From: Bacteroidota bacterium
GTDB taxonomy: Bacteria; Bacteroidota; JABWAT01
Direction: 5' to 3'
Assembly: GCA_017303995.1 (NCBI GenBank)
Contig: JAFLBE010000036.1
Span: forward strand, 1 to 43,936
DNA: 43,936 nucleotides
In this document: positions 35,555 through 43,936 of the stretch, piece after piece
How positions within the stretch are numbered: the first letter of the stretch is position 1
Layout of the letters: every line of letters starts with the position of its first letter
The notes under the pieces: generated by a model
Told to the model about the DNA's origin: nothing
Databases searched by the model: none
What the model saw: the letters and a program-made list of their open reading frames with translations, nothing else
Translations under genes and position numbers: made by a program

Positions 35555-36415
35555 TTATTTTCCAACTTTAACATTTATGGTGATTGATCCGCTTGTACCA
35601 GTTACGATAGTAGCAACGTGAGCAAGACCATATTTTCCGGCTTCTGTTTTAAAGGCAACAATTTTGCTAACGGTAAGCAAATTAGCTTTGCTATCGGCAC
35701 CGGTTGTTACTGCGTCATAAGCTGCTTTCACAGCTTCATCATCTGCAATGTTAGTAAATTGAGTTTCAGTCAATGTTGTAACTTTGAAAGTTGTTGCATT
35801 GGTTTTTGTCCAGGTTTGCAGGCCAGTAGTTGCATTATTATAAATAGTTGCTGCAGAAGCATCATTTGGAGCAGCAAGAGTAGCTTCATTGGTAGCACCA
35901 AAATAATATAGAATATCAACAACACTGGAATTGGTTTTGGCTTCAGCTTGTTTATAAACATTACCTGTAACAGTGGCTAAGAAACTTCCGGAAGCATCGT
36001 TCGATTGTGCACCAAGAAGTTTAGTTGAATAAGAACTCAGGTTTGAATCTTTGTTCAGATTAAATGTTCTTGTCGTTGTTTTATCATCATCATCTGTTGC
36101 ATTAATTGTAATGATAACTGAGGATACCAAAGTATAAGTGAGGGTAACTTCCTTACTTGCAGCATCAACTTTTTCAGATTTTTGAGAAGTACTTCCGGCA
36201 AGAACCGTATAATTTGCCACTTTGTTATCATCAGAAACAGTAAATGTAATGGTTACACTTCCTGCTTTTTGAGTTACTGCATCACCAGTAACTGGAGTTC
36301 CATTGACCTTAAGGTCAGTAATCGTTGGACCTTCTTTTTCTTCTTCAGTATCACAGCCAACGAGGCCGATTGATGCAATTAGAAGGGCAGATAGCAAATA
36401 GGCTAATTTTTTCAT
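35555..36415 (-). CDS. Ig-like domain lipoprotein
   Basis: This 286-aa lipoprotein carries lipobox IGLVGC (C21), an acidic linker rich in Glu, then an Ig-like beta-sandwich (about residues 30-120; for example TITDLKVNGTPV, GSVTITFTVSDD, STSQKSEKV, TRTFNL). A second, Ala/Thr/Ser-rich domain (about 125-286) looks beta-rich. Asn and Thr are abundant, as in surface-exposed adhesin-like lipoproteins, but binding is inference. A Shine-Dalgarno (AAGGAAA) precedes the ATG. Two TAnnTTTG boxes occur upstream, TATCTTTG at 36472-36479 and TATATTTG at 36449-36456, neither with a well-placed TTG. The gene is followed by a terminator and stands alone. Confidence 0.8.
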   Translation of the reverse strand: MKKLAYLLSALLIASIGLVGCDTEEEKEGPTITDLKVNGTPVTGDAVTQKAGSVTITFTVSDDNKVANYTVLAGSTSQKSEKVDAASKEVTLTYTLVSSVIITINATDDDDKTTTRTFNLNKDSNLSSYSTKLLGAQSNDASGSFLATVTGNVYKQAEAKTNSSVVDILYYFGATNEATLAAPNDASAATIYNNATTGLQTWTKTNATTFKVTTLTETQFTNIADDEAVKAAYDAVTTGADSKANLLTVSKIVAFKTEAGKYGLAHVATIVTGTSGSITINVKVGK

Positions 36416-36448
36416 AGACAGGTTTCCTTTTTTTTGGTTGTTGGTTTA

Positions 36449-36479
36449 CAAATATATTATAATTTGAACTGCAAAGATA
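36449..36479 (-). promoter_or_regulatory. Two candidate -7 elements for the Ig-like lipoprotein
   Basis: On the minus strand TATCTTTG (36472-36479) and TATATTTG (36449-36456) both match TAnnTTTG. The distal one gives a leader of about 50 nt. Neither has a TTG at 19-21 nt. Confidence 0.5.
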
Positions 36480-36491
36480 CAGACATTTTTG

Positions 36492-37319
36492 TTATTTTCT
36501 TTTGACGGATGTCAAAACTTCAGCCGCATTTCCGTGTTTCCCTTTTTCGGTGAGGTCTGCCATTTCATGCAAAATTTCTTCATCATCAGCAGAAATACGG
36601 CTCACAAAGTGCTGTACCACCACATCAGCCGATTCAAAAAGTCCGGCTGGAGTACCTTCATAATGAACATGACCTTCATGCAGCATAATCACCCGGTCTG
36701 CAACTTTCTGAACGGAAGCCATATCGTGTGTAATCACAACTGAAGTCACTTTCAATCTGGAAGCCAGATCATTGATCAGACTGTCAATGGCATCAGACAT
36801 GACGGGGTCGAGTCCGGTAGTAGGTTCATCGTAAAGAATCACATCAGGGTTGGTAACGATGGCACGGGCAAGTCCGACCCGTTTTTTCATGCCACCTGAA
36901 AGTTCTGAAGGTCTCAGGTTTTCTATCCCGGGCAAACCAACCATTTCCAGTTTTTCTGAAACCAGCCGGCTAACTTCTGCAGGTGAATAATCAAAATTTT
37001 CGACGAGGGGCAACCCCACATTTTCACCCACCGACATGGAATCAAACAAGGCAGCTCCTTGAAACAAATACCCAAATCTTCGCCTTGTCTCAAATAAATC
37101 CTGTTTTGAAATGGTAGCCAGATCATTTCCATAAACGGTAACTGATCCCTCATCCGGGAGAAGAAGTTTAACCAAATGCTTGAGTAAAACTGATTTCCCG
37201 CAGCCTGAACGCCCGATAATCACCAGCTTTTCACCCTGATTGACATCAATATCAACACCACGGAGAACCGGCTTGTTACCGAAAGATTTTTTGAGATTTT
37301 TGGTTTGTATAATTTTCAT
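36492..37319 (-). CDS. MlaF-like ABC transporter ATPase
   Basis: This 275-aa ABC ATPase has Walker A at 36-43 (GRSGCGKS), Q-loop Q87, signature LSGGM (140-144), Walker B ILYDEP (161-166) and the H-loop in VVITHDMAS. The GGMKKRVGLARA segment and the QGAALFDSMSV stretch mark the MlaF/Mkl subfamily, which powers phospholipid or steroid transport with an MlaE-type permease and an MCE-domain protein. Those partners are not in the window, so the transporter is split or the ATPase serves a distant permease. It starts right after the LPP20-gene terminator, so it has no clear operon with it. C-terminal residues beyond 245 form an extension (ISADDEEILHEMADL). Confidence 0.92.
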   Translation of the reverse strand: MKIIQTKNLKKSFGNKPVLRGVDIDVNQGEKLVIIGRSGCGKSVLLKHLVKLLLPDEGSVTVYGNDLATISKQDLFETRRRFGYLFQGAALFDSMSVGENVGLPLVENFDYSPAEVSRLVSEKLEMVGLPGIENLRPSELSGGMKKRVGLARAIVTNPDVILYDEPTTGLDPVMSDAIDSLINDLASRLKVTSVVITHDMASVQKVADRVIMLHEGHVHYEGTPAGLFESADVVVQHFVSRISADDEEILHEMADLTEKGKHGNAAEVLTSVKRK

Positions 37320-37321
37320 AT

Positions 37322-37359
37322 TATAATAAAAAACGCCGCCCGGAAATCCGGAACGGCGT
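37322..37359 (-). terminator. Intrinsic terminator of the LPP20 lipoprotein gene
   Basis: On the minus strand the hairpin (outer stem ACGCCG/CGGCGT, inner stem CCGG/CCGG) is followed by TTTTTTATT. It lies just before the MlaF-like ATG. Confidence 0.85.
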
Positions 37360-37398
37360 GTAGTTAAGAACCTTCAACCTTAAATTCAACTCAAAAGC

Positions 37399-37989
37399 TT
37401 ATTTTTTCTTTCTTTCGTCAAGCTTTTCAACTGCTTCATCCAATTCCTGATAAGCTTTTGTGGCTTTGATGGCAGTGTAAAGATCATTTTCCTTTTTAAT
37501 TTGATTCAGAAGATTTTCCTTCATGGCGCCCATCGGCAGCTTTAGGAGAACATAAGCTCTGAAAACGCCTTCTTCATTCCGGATTTCCTTTTTATCCTCA
37601 GAAACCCCGATCAAAGCCTGACGGCTGAGCTGTTTGCTGGTTTCAGAAAAATCGGTCAGGATTTTGGAATCGATATTCATTCCGGTTTCCTGGCTGAATC
37701 TTTTGGTCAGCACATCAATGTTATTTTCCATCTGACGGGCCAGATCAGAATTGGCAGTGGCTTTTGATTTATTAACCGCCATCTGAAGATCCCTTGAAGT
37801 TTCAGATGCCGTTGCCCAAAGGTAATCGTCATCATTCTTCGGAGGATCCATGTACCAGGAAGGTATATTTTCCATGATGTCATCATTTGCCTTCTGGTGA
37901 ATATTGGTGGTTTCTTTTCCACCGCCGCAGCCGGTTAACCAAACGGATAAGCCAGCCAGTATCGTCAGCATGAGTAGTGTGCGTTTCAT
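37399..37989 (-). CDS. LPP20 family lipoprotein
   Basis: This 196-aa lipoprotein (lipobox WLTGC, C21) consists of a short linker, the motif IPSWYMDPPKNDDDYLWATASE, and an LPP20 domain (roughly residues 45-165). The conserved core includes DLQMAVNKSKATANSDLARQM and the VFRAYVLLKLP strand. A charged C-terminal helix (about 170-196) follows. LPP20 folds bind other envelope components in some flagellar and outer-membrane systems; the role here is not known. The gene follows the PEGA protein by 30 nt and precedes a terminator, so it is the last gene of a possible envelope operon. Confidence 0.9.
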   Translation of the reverse strand: MKRTLLMLTILAGLSVWLTGCGGGKETTNIHQKANDDIMENIPSWYMDPPKNDDDYLWATASETSRDLQMAVNKSKATANSDLARQMENNIDVLTKRFSQETGMNIDSKILTDFSETSKQLSRQALIGVSEDKKEIRNEEGVFRAYVLLKLPMGAMKENLLNQIKKENDLYTAIKATKAYQELDEAVEKLDERKKK

Positions 37990-38019
37990 GTTACTCTCTC
38001 CTTGTTCGTTGATGAGAAA

Positions 38020-40053
38020 TCAAAATAATAAACCAAAGTGAATGCTTGTCCTGGATTCTGCCCATTTGTTTCCGTCGTAAGGCAGCCAGGAAACTTTAAA
38101 AAACGGTGTAGACCCTTTATTGGATAAATAAAAATTGAAATCTAAAGAAGGTGATCCATTGACGATGGATTTTCTTTTGGTTTCACCTGAAGTATTATCC
38201 TTAAAAAATAAATCAAGCTTTTCCATTCTGAATCCGACTGAAGGTGAAAACCGTTCTGCCAGCACAAATGGGGTGTACGTGAACGAAAGAAAATAGTTTT
38301 CAAAACGAAATCCGCCAGATAGTTTTTCACCGGCTTCGGTTACCGGGTTGTAGCTCGAATAGTATGTTTTCTTTTCATTGATACCATAACCAATGATAAA
38401 CCGGAATGGGGGTGCTTCCATTGGGATTTCTATATTGTAACTATCAACACTGAATTTTCCCACTTTTTTCCTGGTCAACTCAGACATCAGTTCAGATTTG
38501 AATTCCTGCCGGGCCCAGACAAAACTGATTCCAGCCCGGTCATCATACAAATTATAAATACGCTGATTACCGAAAGCAGTAAACCTGAAAAATTTCCCGT
38601 CCGTTTGGGTCAGGTCAAAATCGAGGACTTCATCCTGATCCTCAATGGTAAAATCCCGGCTTTCCTTTTCATATCCGGGAAAGTTGAAATAGATGGTGTA
38701 CTTTCCAGGGTTCAGGTTCATTTTGTAAACCGGTATGGTAGATTCTAAATCGAAAGGATTAGAATCCCGCGAAAATACACGAAAAGTTGCACCCGGTGTT
38801 CCTGTAACGGTTAGCCGGCCCTGTGTTTCAAGAGTGACCGACCGGGAAACTAATTCCCCTTTTCTTAGATTCATCGGGAAATCTACCGTCCTGTAACGTT
38901 CTTTCCTGATGCTGAGTACATAACTTCCTGTTGGGATGTTTTCTGCAAAGAACGGTGTGTAACCCAATAACGAATCACCCAGATAAATTTCTGCTTCATC
39001 CGGCTCACTTGAAACCTGTAAACGACCTGTTTGGCGGCGAAGACTAATACCCACAACCCGGCTTTCAAGCCTTCTGACTGTTTCCGTAAAAATGGTGTCC
39101 TCATAACCTACTGCCTGAATCCGGAATTTTCTTTTCCCTGCAGGAATTTCAACCGAAGCTGAATCTGTAAAGAAGTAGCTGTCGTCGAGATAAACTTTGG
39201 CAAAAGACGGTGAAATTTTAAATTCCCAGGTTCCGAAATCTGGAATGAGCGATGTTTTTAGCGGAATTGCATTTGCGGGGTTGTCGTTGGGACCTATTTC
39301 AAAAATCCTTGAATCTGGAATGTATTTTGGTTTTGAAAGAGTAATTTTTCGTTTTCCGACGGGAATTCTCACCGGAACACCTGGCTCAAACGGAATCAGC
39401 CGATCATCAACCCTTAACTCGTTATCCCTTTCAGTTTCAACAAGAAGTAGTCCGAACCTGGGCGTGAGTTCAACAATTTTGCTGATTTTTTCGCCCTTTT
39501 TAATATCAATCTTCACCAAAACCGTATCATAATCATCTTTGATCAGTTTTATATTATAGGATTTGGCCTCAAAATTATTGAGTGAAAACGGCGTGTAATG
39601 ATCAAAGTCAGGAAGGGAATCAATCAGAATTTTGGCACCGGCAGGAACAGTTCTGAGAACCAGATCCCCCTTTTCAGGATCAAAAGAACGGGCAGTTGAC
39701 TCGATGGAATAATACTTTACGTCTTTCGCCTGCATCCGCTGGATCTTCAGTTTGGTTTCCATAAAACCGGGAGATTTCACGGTAAGGGTCTGAGTTTCAG
39801 TTCGAAGAATCAGAACGTATTTATTTTCACCTTCAACCGATTTGTTGGCTATAATTCCGTCTGTATTCGATTCGAATGACAACCCGGAATTGGAAGAATA
39901 AATAATGACAGCAGCATCTTTGGGGAATTGGGTAAAGACAGGAATTGAGGAAGGGCGTGGTTCTTCTTTGACTTTAAACTGCCTGAGCTCCTGGGCAACT
40001 GAAAGTGAAGCAAAAAAGATAACCATCAGACTTAGGATAAAAATCCGTTTCAT
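38020..40053 (-). CDS. PEGA-repeat protein with C-terminal beta-barrel-like domain
   Basis: This 677-aa secreted protein (signal peptide to about residue 20, ending SVAQE) is built from about five PEGA-like beta-sandwich modules between residues 130 and 485. Recognition marks are TVPAGAKILIDSLP, IPVGKRKITL, IPAGKRKFRI, SSEPDEAEIYLGDSLLGYTPF and TGTPGATFRVF. The last 170 or so residues are rich in aromatic strands (FRFENYFLSFTYTPF, FKVSWLPY, SIHFGLLF) ending in Phe, like an outer-membrane beta-barrel. It therefore looks like a cell-surface or OM-anchored scaffold. It sits 30 nt upstream of the LPP20 lipoprotein and 64 nt downstream of the NTF2-like protein. Confidence 0.85.
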   Translation of the reverse strand: MKRIFILSLMVIFFASLSVAQELRQFKVKEEPRPSSIPVFTQFPKDAAVIIYSSNSGLSFESNTDGIIANKSVEGENKYVLILRTETQTLTVKSPGFMETKLKIQRMQAKDVKYYSIESTARSFDPEKGDLVLRTVPAGAKILIDSLPDFDHYTPFSLNNFEAKSYNIKLIKDDYDTVLVKIDIKKGEKISKIVELTPRFGLLLVETERDNELRVDDRLIPFEPGVPVRIPVGKRKITLSKPKYIPDSRIFEIGPNDNPANAIPLKTSLIPDFGTWEFKISPSFAKVYLDDSYFFTDSASVEIPAGKRKFRIQAVGYEDTIFTETVRRLESRVVGISLRRQTGRLQVSSEPDEAEIYLGDSLLGYTPFFAENIPTGSYVLSIRKERYRTVDFPMNLRKGELVSRSVTLETQGRLTVTGTPGATFRVFSRDSNPFDLESTIPVYKMNLNPGKYTIYFNFPGYEKESRDFTIEDQDEVLDFDLTQTDGKFFRFTAFGNQRIYNLYDDRAGISFVWARQEFKSELMSELTRKKVGKFSVDSYNIEIPMEAPPFRFIIGYGINEKKTYYSSYNPVTEAGEKLSGGFRFENYFLSFTYTPFVLAERFSPSVGFRMEKLDLFFKDNTSGETKRKSIVNGSPSLDFNFYLSNKGSTPFFKVSWLPYDGNKWAESRTSIHFGLLF

Positions 40054-40117
40054 TCTGAATCCGGAAAAAGTGAAAAACCTGTTTGTGGTTTACGGGATTA
40101 AATAGAAAAAGGTTTCC

Positions 40118-41095
40118 CTACTCAATAATTTCAAAATCACCCAGCGAAATGACTGAATCTGGTTCGGTGAATTTTTGGGGTTGCCAGCTTCTGACATGAA
40201 TCAAGGGTTTCAGTTCATCTCTGAAATCAATCATCAGAAACAAATATCCTTTATCAGAATAAGCGCTCGAATTCCAGTATTGAAGTAAAGTTACTCCATA
40301 AATGGAATTGTATTTTCGGTGCTGAACAATTTCGATTTCGTCGAAACCCACTTTTATGAACTGGTTTTTCTTAAAAACCTGCTCAAGTGAACTCATGTAT
40401 TCCTGTTTATTCTGGCGGATGAACTCCACTTTCTGCTCACCCAGATTTTCGTTGAGAAAGTCTGAATTATCCTTCTGGACTTTTACCACATTCCCAACAA
40501 TAATAAGGGCGTTGTCACTGAAAACCGTTTTCAGATAGGAAATGTCCTTCCGGTTGTAGGCAGTTCTGAAATTTTCAACAAAATCAAGAATGATTTGCCT
40601 TCTGCGGATGTCGCTGACCGTCACTCCCTGATTGATCAGGGCTGTATACTTTTCTGTCTCAACACCAAAAAATAAATTCGTCAGTTTTCCATCAGCAGAA
40701 AAAGCCAAAACCAGTTCTTCACCGGCAAGTGAATCAGCGTCGGTTTTCATTTTTACGGGGATACCTCGAATCTCAAAATCGGTGTCGTTTCTGCGAAGCA
40801 GGTTGCTGCGGATTTCAGTTTCAGGGGAAAAGAACGGACGGGAGTTCCAAACTTCCTTCAGGGTTTTTGCAGCATTTTTTGATATCCAGTCGGAGGGGAT
40901 TTTGGGCGTTGTTTTTTTTGCTTCAGCCAGGTTCATGGCCGTCAGGATTTTTGATGCCCGCTCTGAAATCAGATCTTCAGTTTCACCTGAAGCAGAAAGA
41001 ATGACTGTTGTCCGGTTTTGAGCAAAAGCAACCGAACCCAAAACGAGGCAAGTGGTAACCATCAGAATAAAAAGAAAACGGGAACAAAAATTCAT
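40118..41095 (-). CDS. Exported protein with NTF2/SnoaL-like domain
   Basis: The ATG at 41095 gives 325 aa with a clear signal peptide (cleavage after FAQ, about residue 26). An ATG at 41131 would add 12 polar residues and was rejected. The first part (about 30-165) is a poorly characterised alpha/beta region. The second half (about 165-310) looks like a nuclear-transport-factor-2-like cone: IILDFVENFRTAYNRKDISY, LKTVFSDNALIIVG, YGVTLLQYWNSSAYSDKGYL and FLMIDFRDE. Such domains usually bind a small ligand or partner protein; none is known here. It lies in the minus-strand series of secreted proteins, but a 105-nt gap precedes it, so a separate promoter is possible. Confidence 0.75.
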   Translation of the reverse strand: MNFCSRFLFILMVTTCLVLGSVAFAQNRTTVILSASGETEDLISERASKILTAMNLAEAKKTTPKIPSDWISKNAAKTLKEVWNSRPFFSPETEIRSNLLRRNDTDFEIRGIPVKMKTDADSLAGEELVLAFSADGKLTNLFFGVETEKYTALINQGVTVSDIRRRQIILDFVENFRTAYNRKDISYLKTVFSDNALIIVGNVVKVQKDNSDFLNENLGEQKVEFIRQNKQEYMSSLEQVFKKNQFIKVGFDEIEIVQHRKYNSIYGVTLLQYWNSSAYSDKGYLFLMIDFRDELKPLIHVRSWQPQKFTEPDSVISLGDFEIIE

Positions 41096-41145
41096 GAATG
41101 ACTCAAGAAAATGTTTGGACGAAAATGGCAAACTCTGGAATTCAC

Positions 41146-41172
41146 CCGGGCACTTCGACTCCGCTCAGTGAC
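41146..41172. repeat. Degenerate CTTCGACTCCGCTCAGTGAC intergenic repeat
   Basis: A remnant of the well-known bacterial GTCA(C/T)CCTGAGC...GAAG class of intergenic repeat lies between two secreted-protein genes. Related degenerate copies are at 163-213 and 13667-13720. Confidence 0.5.
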
Positions 41173-41200
41173 CGTGTAAATTCTGTACTTTGAACAGAAC

Positions 41201-42679
41201 TTATTTAAATTCTACCCAGATTGCAGAAAGTCCTTTGTAGGCATCTTTCATGTTTTTCACTGTTTTACCCGACTTCACTTCCCGATAACCGTCAGTTATG
41301 GGTTCCAGCCAGGTGCTAATTTCCTTTGTTTGCGGATGATAAACAACGACCCAGCATTTTTCAGGGAAGAGAAAATCCTTTTTTGATCCGAAAATAACCC
41401 GACCCGAAGATTTCAGATCCTGAAAACGGGATAAAAGCAAGTCAGCCTGGGTTTCTTTCTGCAGGCTGGATTTCAATTCTTCGGCTGATTTTGGAACCGG
41501 TGCAAGAGATGAGACGGTTGAAAGGGTTTGTTTTTCGTCAAGCCAAATTCCATCAGGATTGATTTTTTTTGAAACAGAAAAACTCTTAATCCGGTTGACC
41601 GTCAGCTTCACGTCGTACGTTTTTTCTTTATCCAGATAAATTTGACGGGGTTCCTGTTCATAGCTTTTGGTTCCGTCACCAAAATCCCATTCCAGCGAAG
41701 ATATACTTAGGTTTTTAATTTTGGGTTTGAACTCAAGGATGCCGTTGCCGGATTTTGCAATTGAAAAATCCACCGAAATAAGTCCGGTAAAATCAAGAGT
41801 AATGGATCGGGTTTCTTCTATTGGGAAAAGTGTGTGTATTTCTTCGAGATCGGCAGTCGATATCTGACTGTCAAACTGTGGAGCAAGTCGTAGTTTCAGA
41901 GATCGTCTCAGATCAGAAGGAAAAGAATGGCTCACGAGCATCGACTTTCCATCGGTAACCAACCGTGGCGTTCCGGTTTCGAGTTCTTCCCTGAAGCTCA
42001 AACCAGTTACCGGCTGACGGTTCCATGTGAATACCAGTGGAATTGAAAATGACGGATCATCATTTCCTTCAACTGAAATCTCACCCTGCGAAATAATGAC
42101 ATCCTTCAGAAATCCTTTGATTTTTCCGGATGTAAAGGATTTCAAATCCTGAATTTCACCCAACTTAACCGGTTCAGGTGAGTACCAGGATTTCAGATAA
42201 ATCAGATAATAATCGGGGATAACTGTTGTAAGTCCTGAGTTTTTCTCACGCTCTGATGCAACCTGAAAAGCCGTTATCAGTTCTGCAGCAAGATCATCCA
42301 TCGATTTTCGGTAGTCGGCTTTTGACAAATAGGCTACCACTTTATACTGTCCGTCTGCAAGATCAAAAGACGAAAAACTAATTCCTGAAATTTTAACCCA
42401 GGACCAGGAATTGATTTTCTGCTTCATTGAGGTATAAATACCATGTTCAGTTTCTGAAGAAGAGGAAGAAGATTCAACCGAAAGAATATTCTGAATACTA
42501 AGAATTAATTCCTTCCGGGCTTCCATTTTCAACTTCGGCAAATCAGAACCGATTGCTTCGCCCATGAAGAAATCGCTTTGCTGAACCGGATTGTTTTGCG
42601 AAAATGCCGGTAAACACAAAGAGCCAGCAACCAGGAAAAGTGATAGTTTTTTTGAAAACAAGGACAAAGTTATCTGCAT
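41201..42679 (-). CDS. Secreted LPP20-like / PKD-domain protein
   Basis: This 492-aa protein has a signal peptide (about residues 1-27, ending PAFSQ). An LPP20-like domain follows (about 35-130; FMGEAIGSDLPKLKMEARKE then YKVVAYLSKADYRKSM), then a long region of mixed strands (about 140-310). A PKD-like module (about 315-375) carries the signature WDFGDGTKSY and LTVNRI. A C-terminal beta-rich domain (about 390-492) ends in KGLSAIWVEFK. Two domain types that appear separately in this gene series (LPP20 at 37399-37989) are combined here, which supports a common structural role. It is 19 nt downstream of the secreted unknown gene, so the two are probably co-transcribed. Confidence 0.8.
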   Translation of the reverse strand: MQITLSLFSKKLSLFLVAGSLCLPAFSQNNPVQQSDFFMGEAIGSDLPKLKMEARKELILSIQNILSVESSSSSSETEHGIYTSMKQKINSWSWVKISGISFSSFDLADGQYKVVAYLSKADYRKSMDDLAAELITAFQVASEREKNSGLTTVIPDYYLIYLKSWYSPEPVKLGEIQDLKSFTSGKIKGFLKDVIISQGEISVEGNDDPSFSIPLVFTWNRQPVTGLSFREELETGTPRLVTDGKSMLVSHSFPSDLRRSLKLRLAPQFDSQISTADLEEIHTLFPIEETRSITLDFTGLISVDFSIAKSGNGILEFKPKIKNLSISSLEWDFGDGTKSYEQEPRQIYLDKEKTYDVKLTVNRIKSFSVSKKINPDGIWLDEKQTLSTVSSLAPVPKSAEELKSSLQKETQADLLLSRFQDLKSSGRVIFGSKKDFLFPEKCWVVVYHPQTKEISTWLEPITDGYREVKSGKTVKNMKDAYKGLSAIWVEFK

Positions 42680-42698
42680 TTTTCTTCCTTTACCTGTT

Positions 42699-43859
42699 TT
42701 ATTTTAAAATCTGGTATTTGGGTACTTTATCACGGTATCCCGAGATTAATGATTTCAGGTTGTCAGTCCTGATAAAAGTAAACAAATCAGCTGAGACCGG
42801 TTCCGGGTTGTTCGGGTTAAACAATGAATCTGGCTTTAAAGCAACAATGAGTAAATGCTGATGCGCAAATTGCCGGCTGACGGCAATCACCGAAATGATC
42901 CAGTGTTTTGAAACTGAATCTGCCGGCTCCAATGCGACAAAAAGGTCGGAATTTTTTGCCAGATTTCCCATCAGGGATGAAATTTTTATTGGATAGGATG
43001 CCGTTTGACCGCCATAAGTGTGATGGGTAAGACTTACCCCGAGGTTTTCTGCCTGCCCATTATATCCTGAAAATAAAGTTCTGATGCTGACTTCAACCTG
43101 AGCGGAATCCCATGCGGGTGAAAATCGGGAAGAATTTTCAAATCCAAACCTATCTGAATAAAACCCGGGAAACAATTCCCGCCCTGAAAGCCGTTGAATC
43201 TGATTTCCTGTGGCAGGCATTGATGCTGAAAAATAAACTGGTTTGAGTAAATCTGCTGCAAGTTCATTATCTAACTTTTCTTTGTTCTTTCCTGCTAGGA
43301 AATCAATCCGGTTTGGCAGATTTACGGAAATAAACCCACTTTTTGCAGACTCAACAGAAAAAATCACTCGTTTTAAATTGAGTTCAAATCCAATCTGACT
43401 TCCAGATGAAAAAGCAGAAGCCATTTGAATAACCTGATCCTGATCAGGGGAATTCACCATCGGGCCATTGAATTGGATTTCAATTTGTTCTGAACGGATT
43501 TGAGCAGATCTTTCATCAGAGGGTAAGTGAATCCATTCAAGTAAAATCTCAGAAAGCCTGGCCTGATACCAATTCTGAAGGGAATCTGGCCCATCTGAAA
43601 TCAGAATGCCAGCATGTTGAACCCTTTCCATATCAGAAATGACCAAAAGTGAAAACCCAGGTTTATTGGATGGGCGGTAGGAATAATAAATCGTTTTTTG
43701 CCCGTTTGACTTCAGACTTACGGAATCAGGTTCAGGTGATTTTAAGTCAATCCAGCTTTTGTTTTTTTCTGTACGGGATGAAGAATAAGAATCCTGTGCT
43801 GAAACCGGATGAATCAACAGAAAGAAAACCACTATTAAACAGGGAATTTTTTCCAGCAT
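42699..43859 (-). CDS. Secreted protein of unknown function
   Basis: With the ATG at 43859 the protein has 386 aa and a signal peptide ending at about HPVSAQ. A second ATG at 43892 would lengthen the signal region to MFFLKFFNFFHMLEK and is not excluded, so the start is uncertain. The mature part has a DUF4384-like segment suggested by SNGQKTIYYSYRPSNKPGFS, then a series of beta-rich modules (SLTHHTYGGQTASYPIKISSL, HWIISVIAVSRQF). I cannot assign a family. It is the first gene of the minus-strand envelope series and overlaps none of its neighbours. Its 5' end faces the plus-strand gene at the right edge. Confidence 0.7.
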   Translation of the reverse strand: MLEKIPCLIVVFFLLIHPVSAQDSYSSSRTEKNKSWIDLKSPEPDSVSLKSNGQKTIYYSYRPSNKPGFSLLVISDMERVQHAGILISDGPDSLQNWYQARLSEILLEWIHLPSDERSAQIRSEQIEIQFNGPMVNSPDQDQVIQMASAFSSGSQIGFELNLKRVIFSVESAKSGFISVNLPNRIDFLAGKNKEKLDNELAADLLKPVYFSASMPATGNQIQRLSGRELFPGFYSDRFGFENSSRFSPAWDSAQVEVSIRTLFSGYNGQAENLGVSLTHHTYGGQTASYPIKISSLMGNLAKNSDLFVALEPADSVSKHWIISVIAVSRQFAHQHLLIVALKPDSLFNPNNPEPVSADLFTFIRTDNLKSLISGYRDKVPKYQILK

Positions 43860-43917
43860 GTGAAAGAAATTAAAGAATTTCAGAAAAAACATATTAAATT
43901 TAGACTCATTCTAAAAA

Positions 43918-43936
43918 AGGAGGCTCTATGTTAAAA
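43918..43936 (+). CDS. Start of a plus-strand gene cut by the window edge
   Basis: A near-consensus Shine-Dalgarno AGGAGG (43918-43923) is followed after 4 nt by ATG TTA AAA at 43928, where the window ends. Only three codons are visible, so nothing about the product can be said. It is divergent from the secreted-protein gene, with only about 30-70 nt between the two starts. Confidence 0.55.

Overview
The window is chromosomal DNA from a Gram-negative bacterium, most likely of the Bacteroidota/Chlorobiota/Ignavibacteriota (FCB) group. Three things support this. Several genes are preceded by a TTG - 20/21 nt - TAnnTTTG promoter, the Bacteroidota primary-sigma type (tRNA-Arg, pyk, secD, one propeller sensor). 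There are two giant propeller/Y_Y_Y sensor kinases. There are many lipoproteins and outer-membrane-type secreted proteins. I cannot name a genus. Coding density is high, the code is standard, and one tRNA gene is present. I see no rRNA, CRISPR array, intact transposon, phage gene or recognisable defence system.

Layout. 1-6.5 kb: DUF4870 membrane protein, hemL, a small beta-barrel-like protein, mdh, a TFIIB-type zinc-ribbon protein, and a Kef-type cation/proton antiporter that follows a 5'-nucleotidase lipoprotein (to 8.0 kb). 8.1-9.4 kb: tRNA-Arg(CCG) with its own promoter and terminator, then an AT-rich lipoprotein gene. 9.7-13.6 kb: a translationally coupled DUF4159-DUF4175 pair. 13.9-17.9 kb: ECF sigma factor and zinc anti-sigma, convergent with a purA-histidine kinase pair. 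17.5-20.9 kb: secD-secF-STAS operon with a roughly 130-nt leader containing a hairpin. 21.0-30.8 kb: a hybrid propeller kinase, a small coiled-coil protein plus a YfcE-like phosphoesterase, pyk, and a second propeller sensor coupled to a lone receiver. 31.0-35.5 kb: glgC, a REPIN-like element, a photolyase, an AT-rich accessory gene, and a second, broken photolyase 3' end. 35.5-43.9 kb: a minus-strand series of envelope proteins (Ig-like lipoprotein, MlaF-like ATPase, LPP20 lipoprotein, PEGA protein, NTF2-like protein, LPP20/PKD protein, secreted unknown). The first three codons of a plus-strand gene lie at the right edge.

How the parts fit. Housekeeping metabolism (haem precursor, malate, pyruvate, AMP, ADP-glucose) is interspersed with envelope functions (protein export, OM proteins, antiporter) and signalling (three histidine-kinase-type proteins, one lone receiver, one ECF/anti-sigma pair, one STAS protein). 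The most unusual items are: (i) a complete 14-blade propeller sensor that keeps the phospho-acceptor helix but has no ATPase domain and is ATGA-coupled to a lone receiver; (ii) the duplicated photolyase 3' end flanking an AT-rich gene; (iii) the secreted LPP20/PEGA/PKD gene series, a candidate for an undescribed envelope complex; (iv) the secDF-STAS operon with its structured leader. None of these is shown to be a new system by sequence alone.
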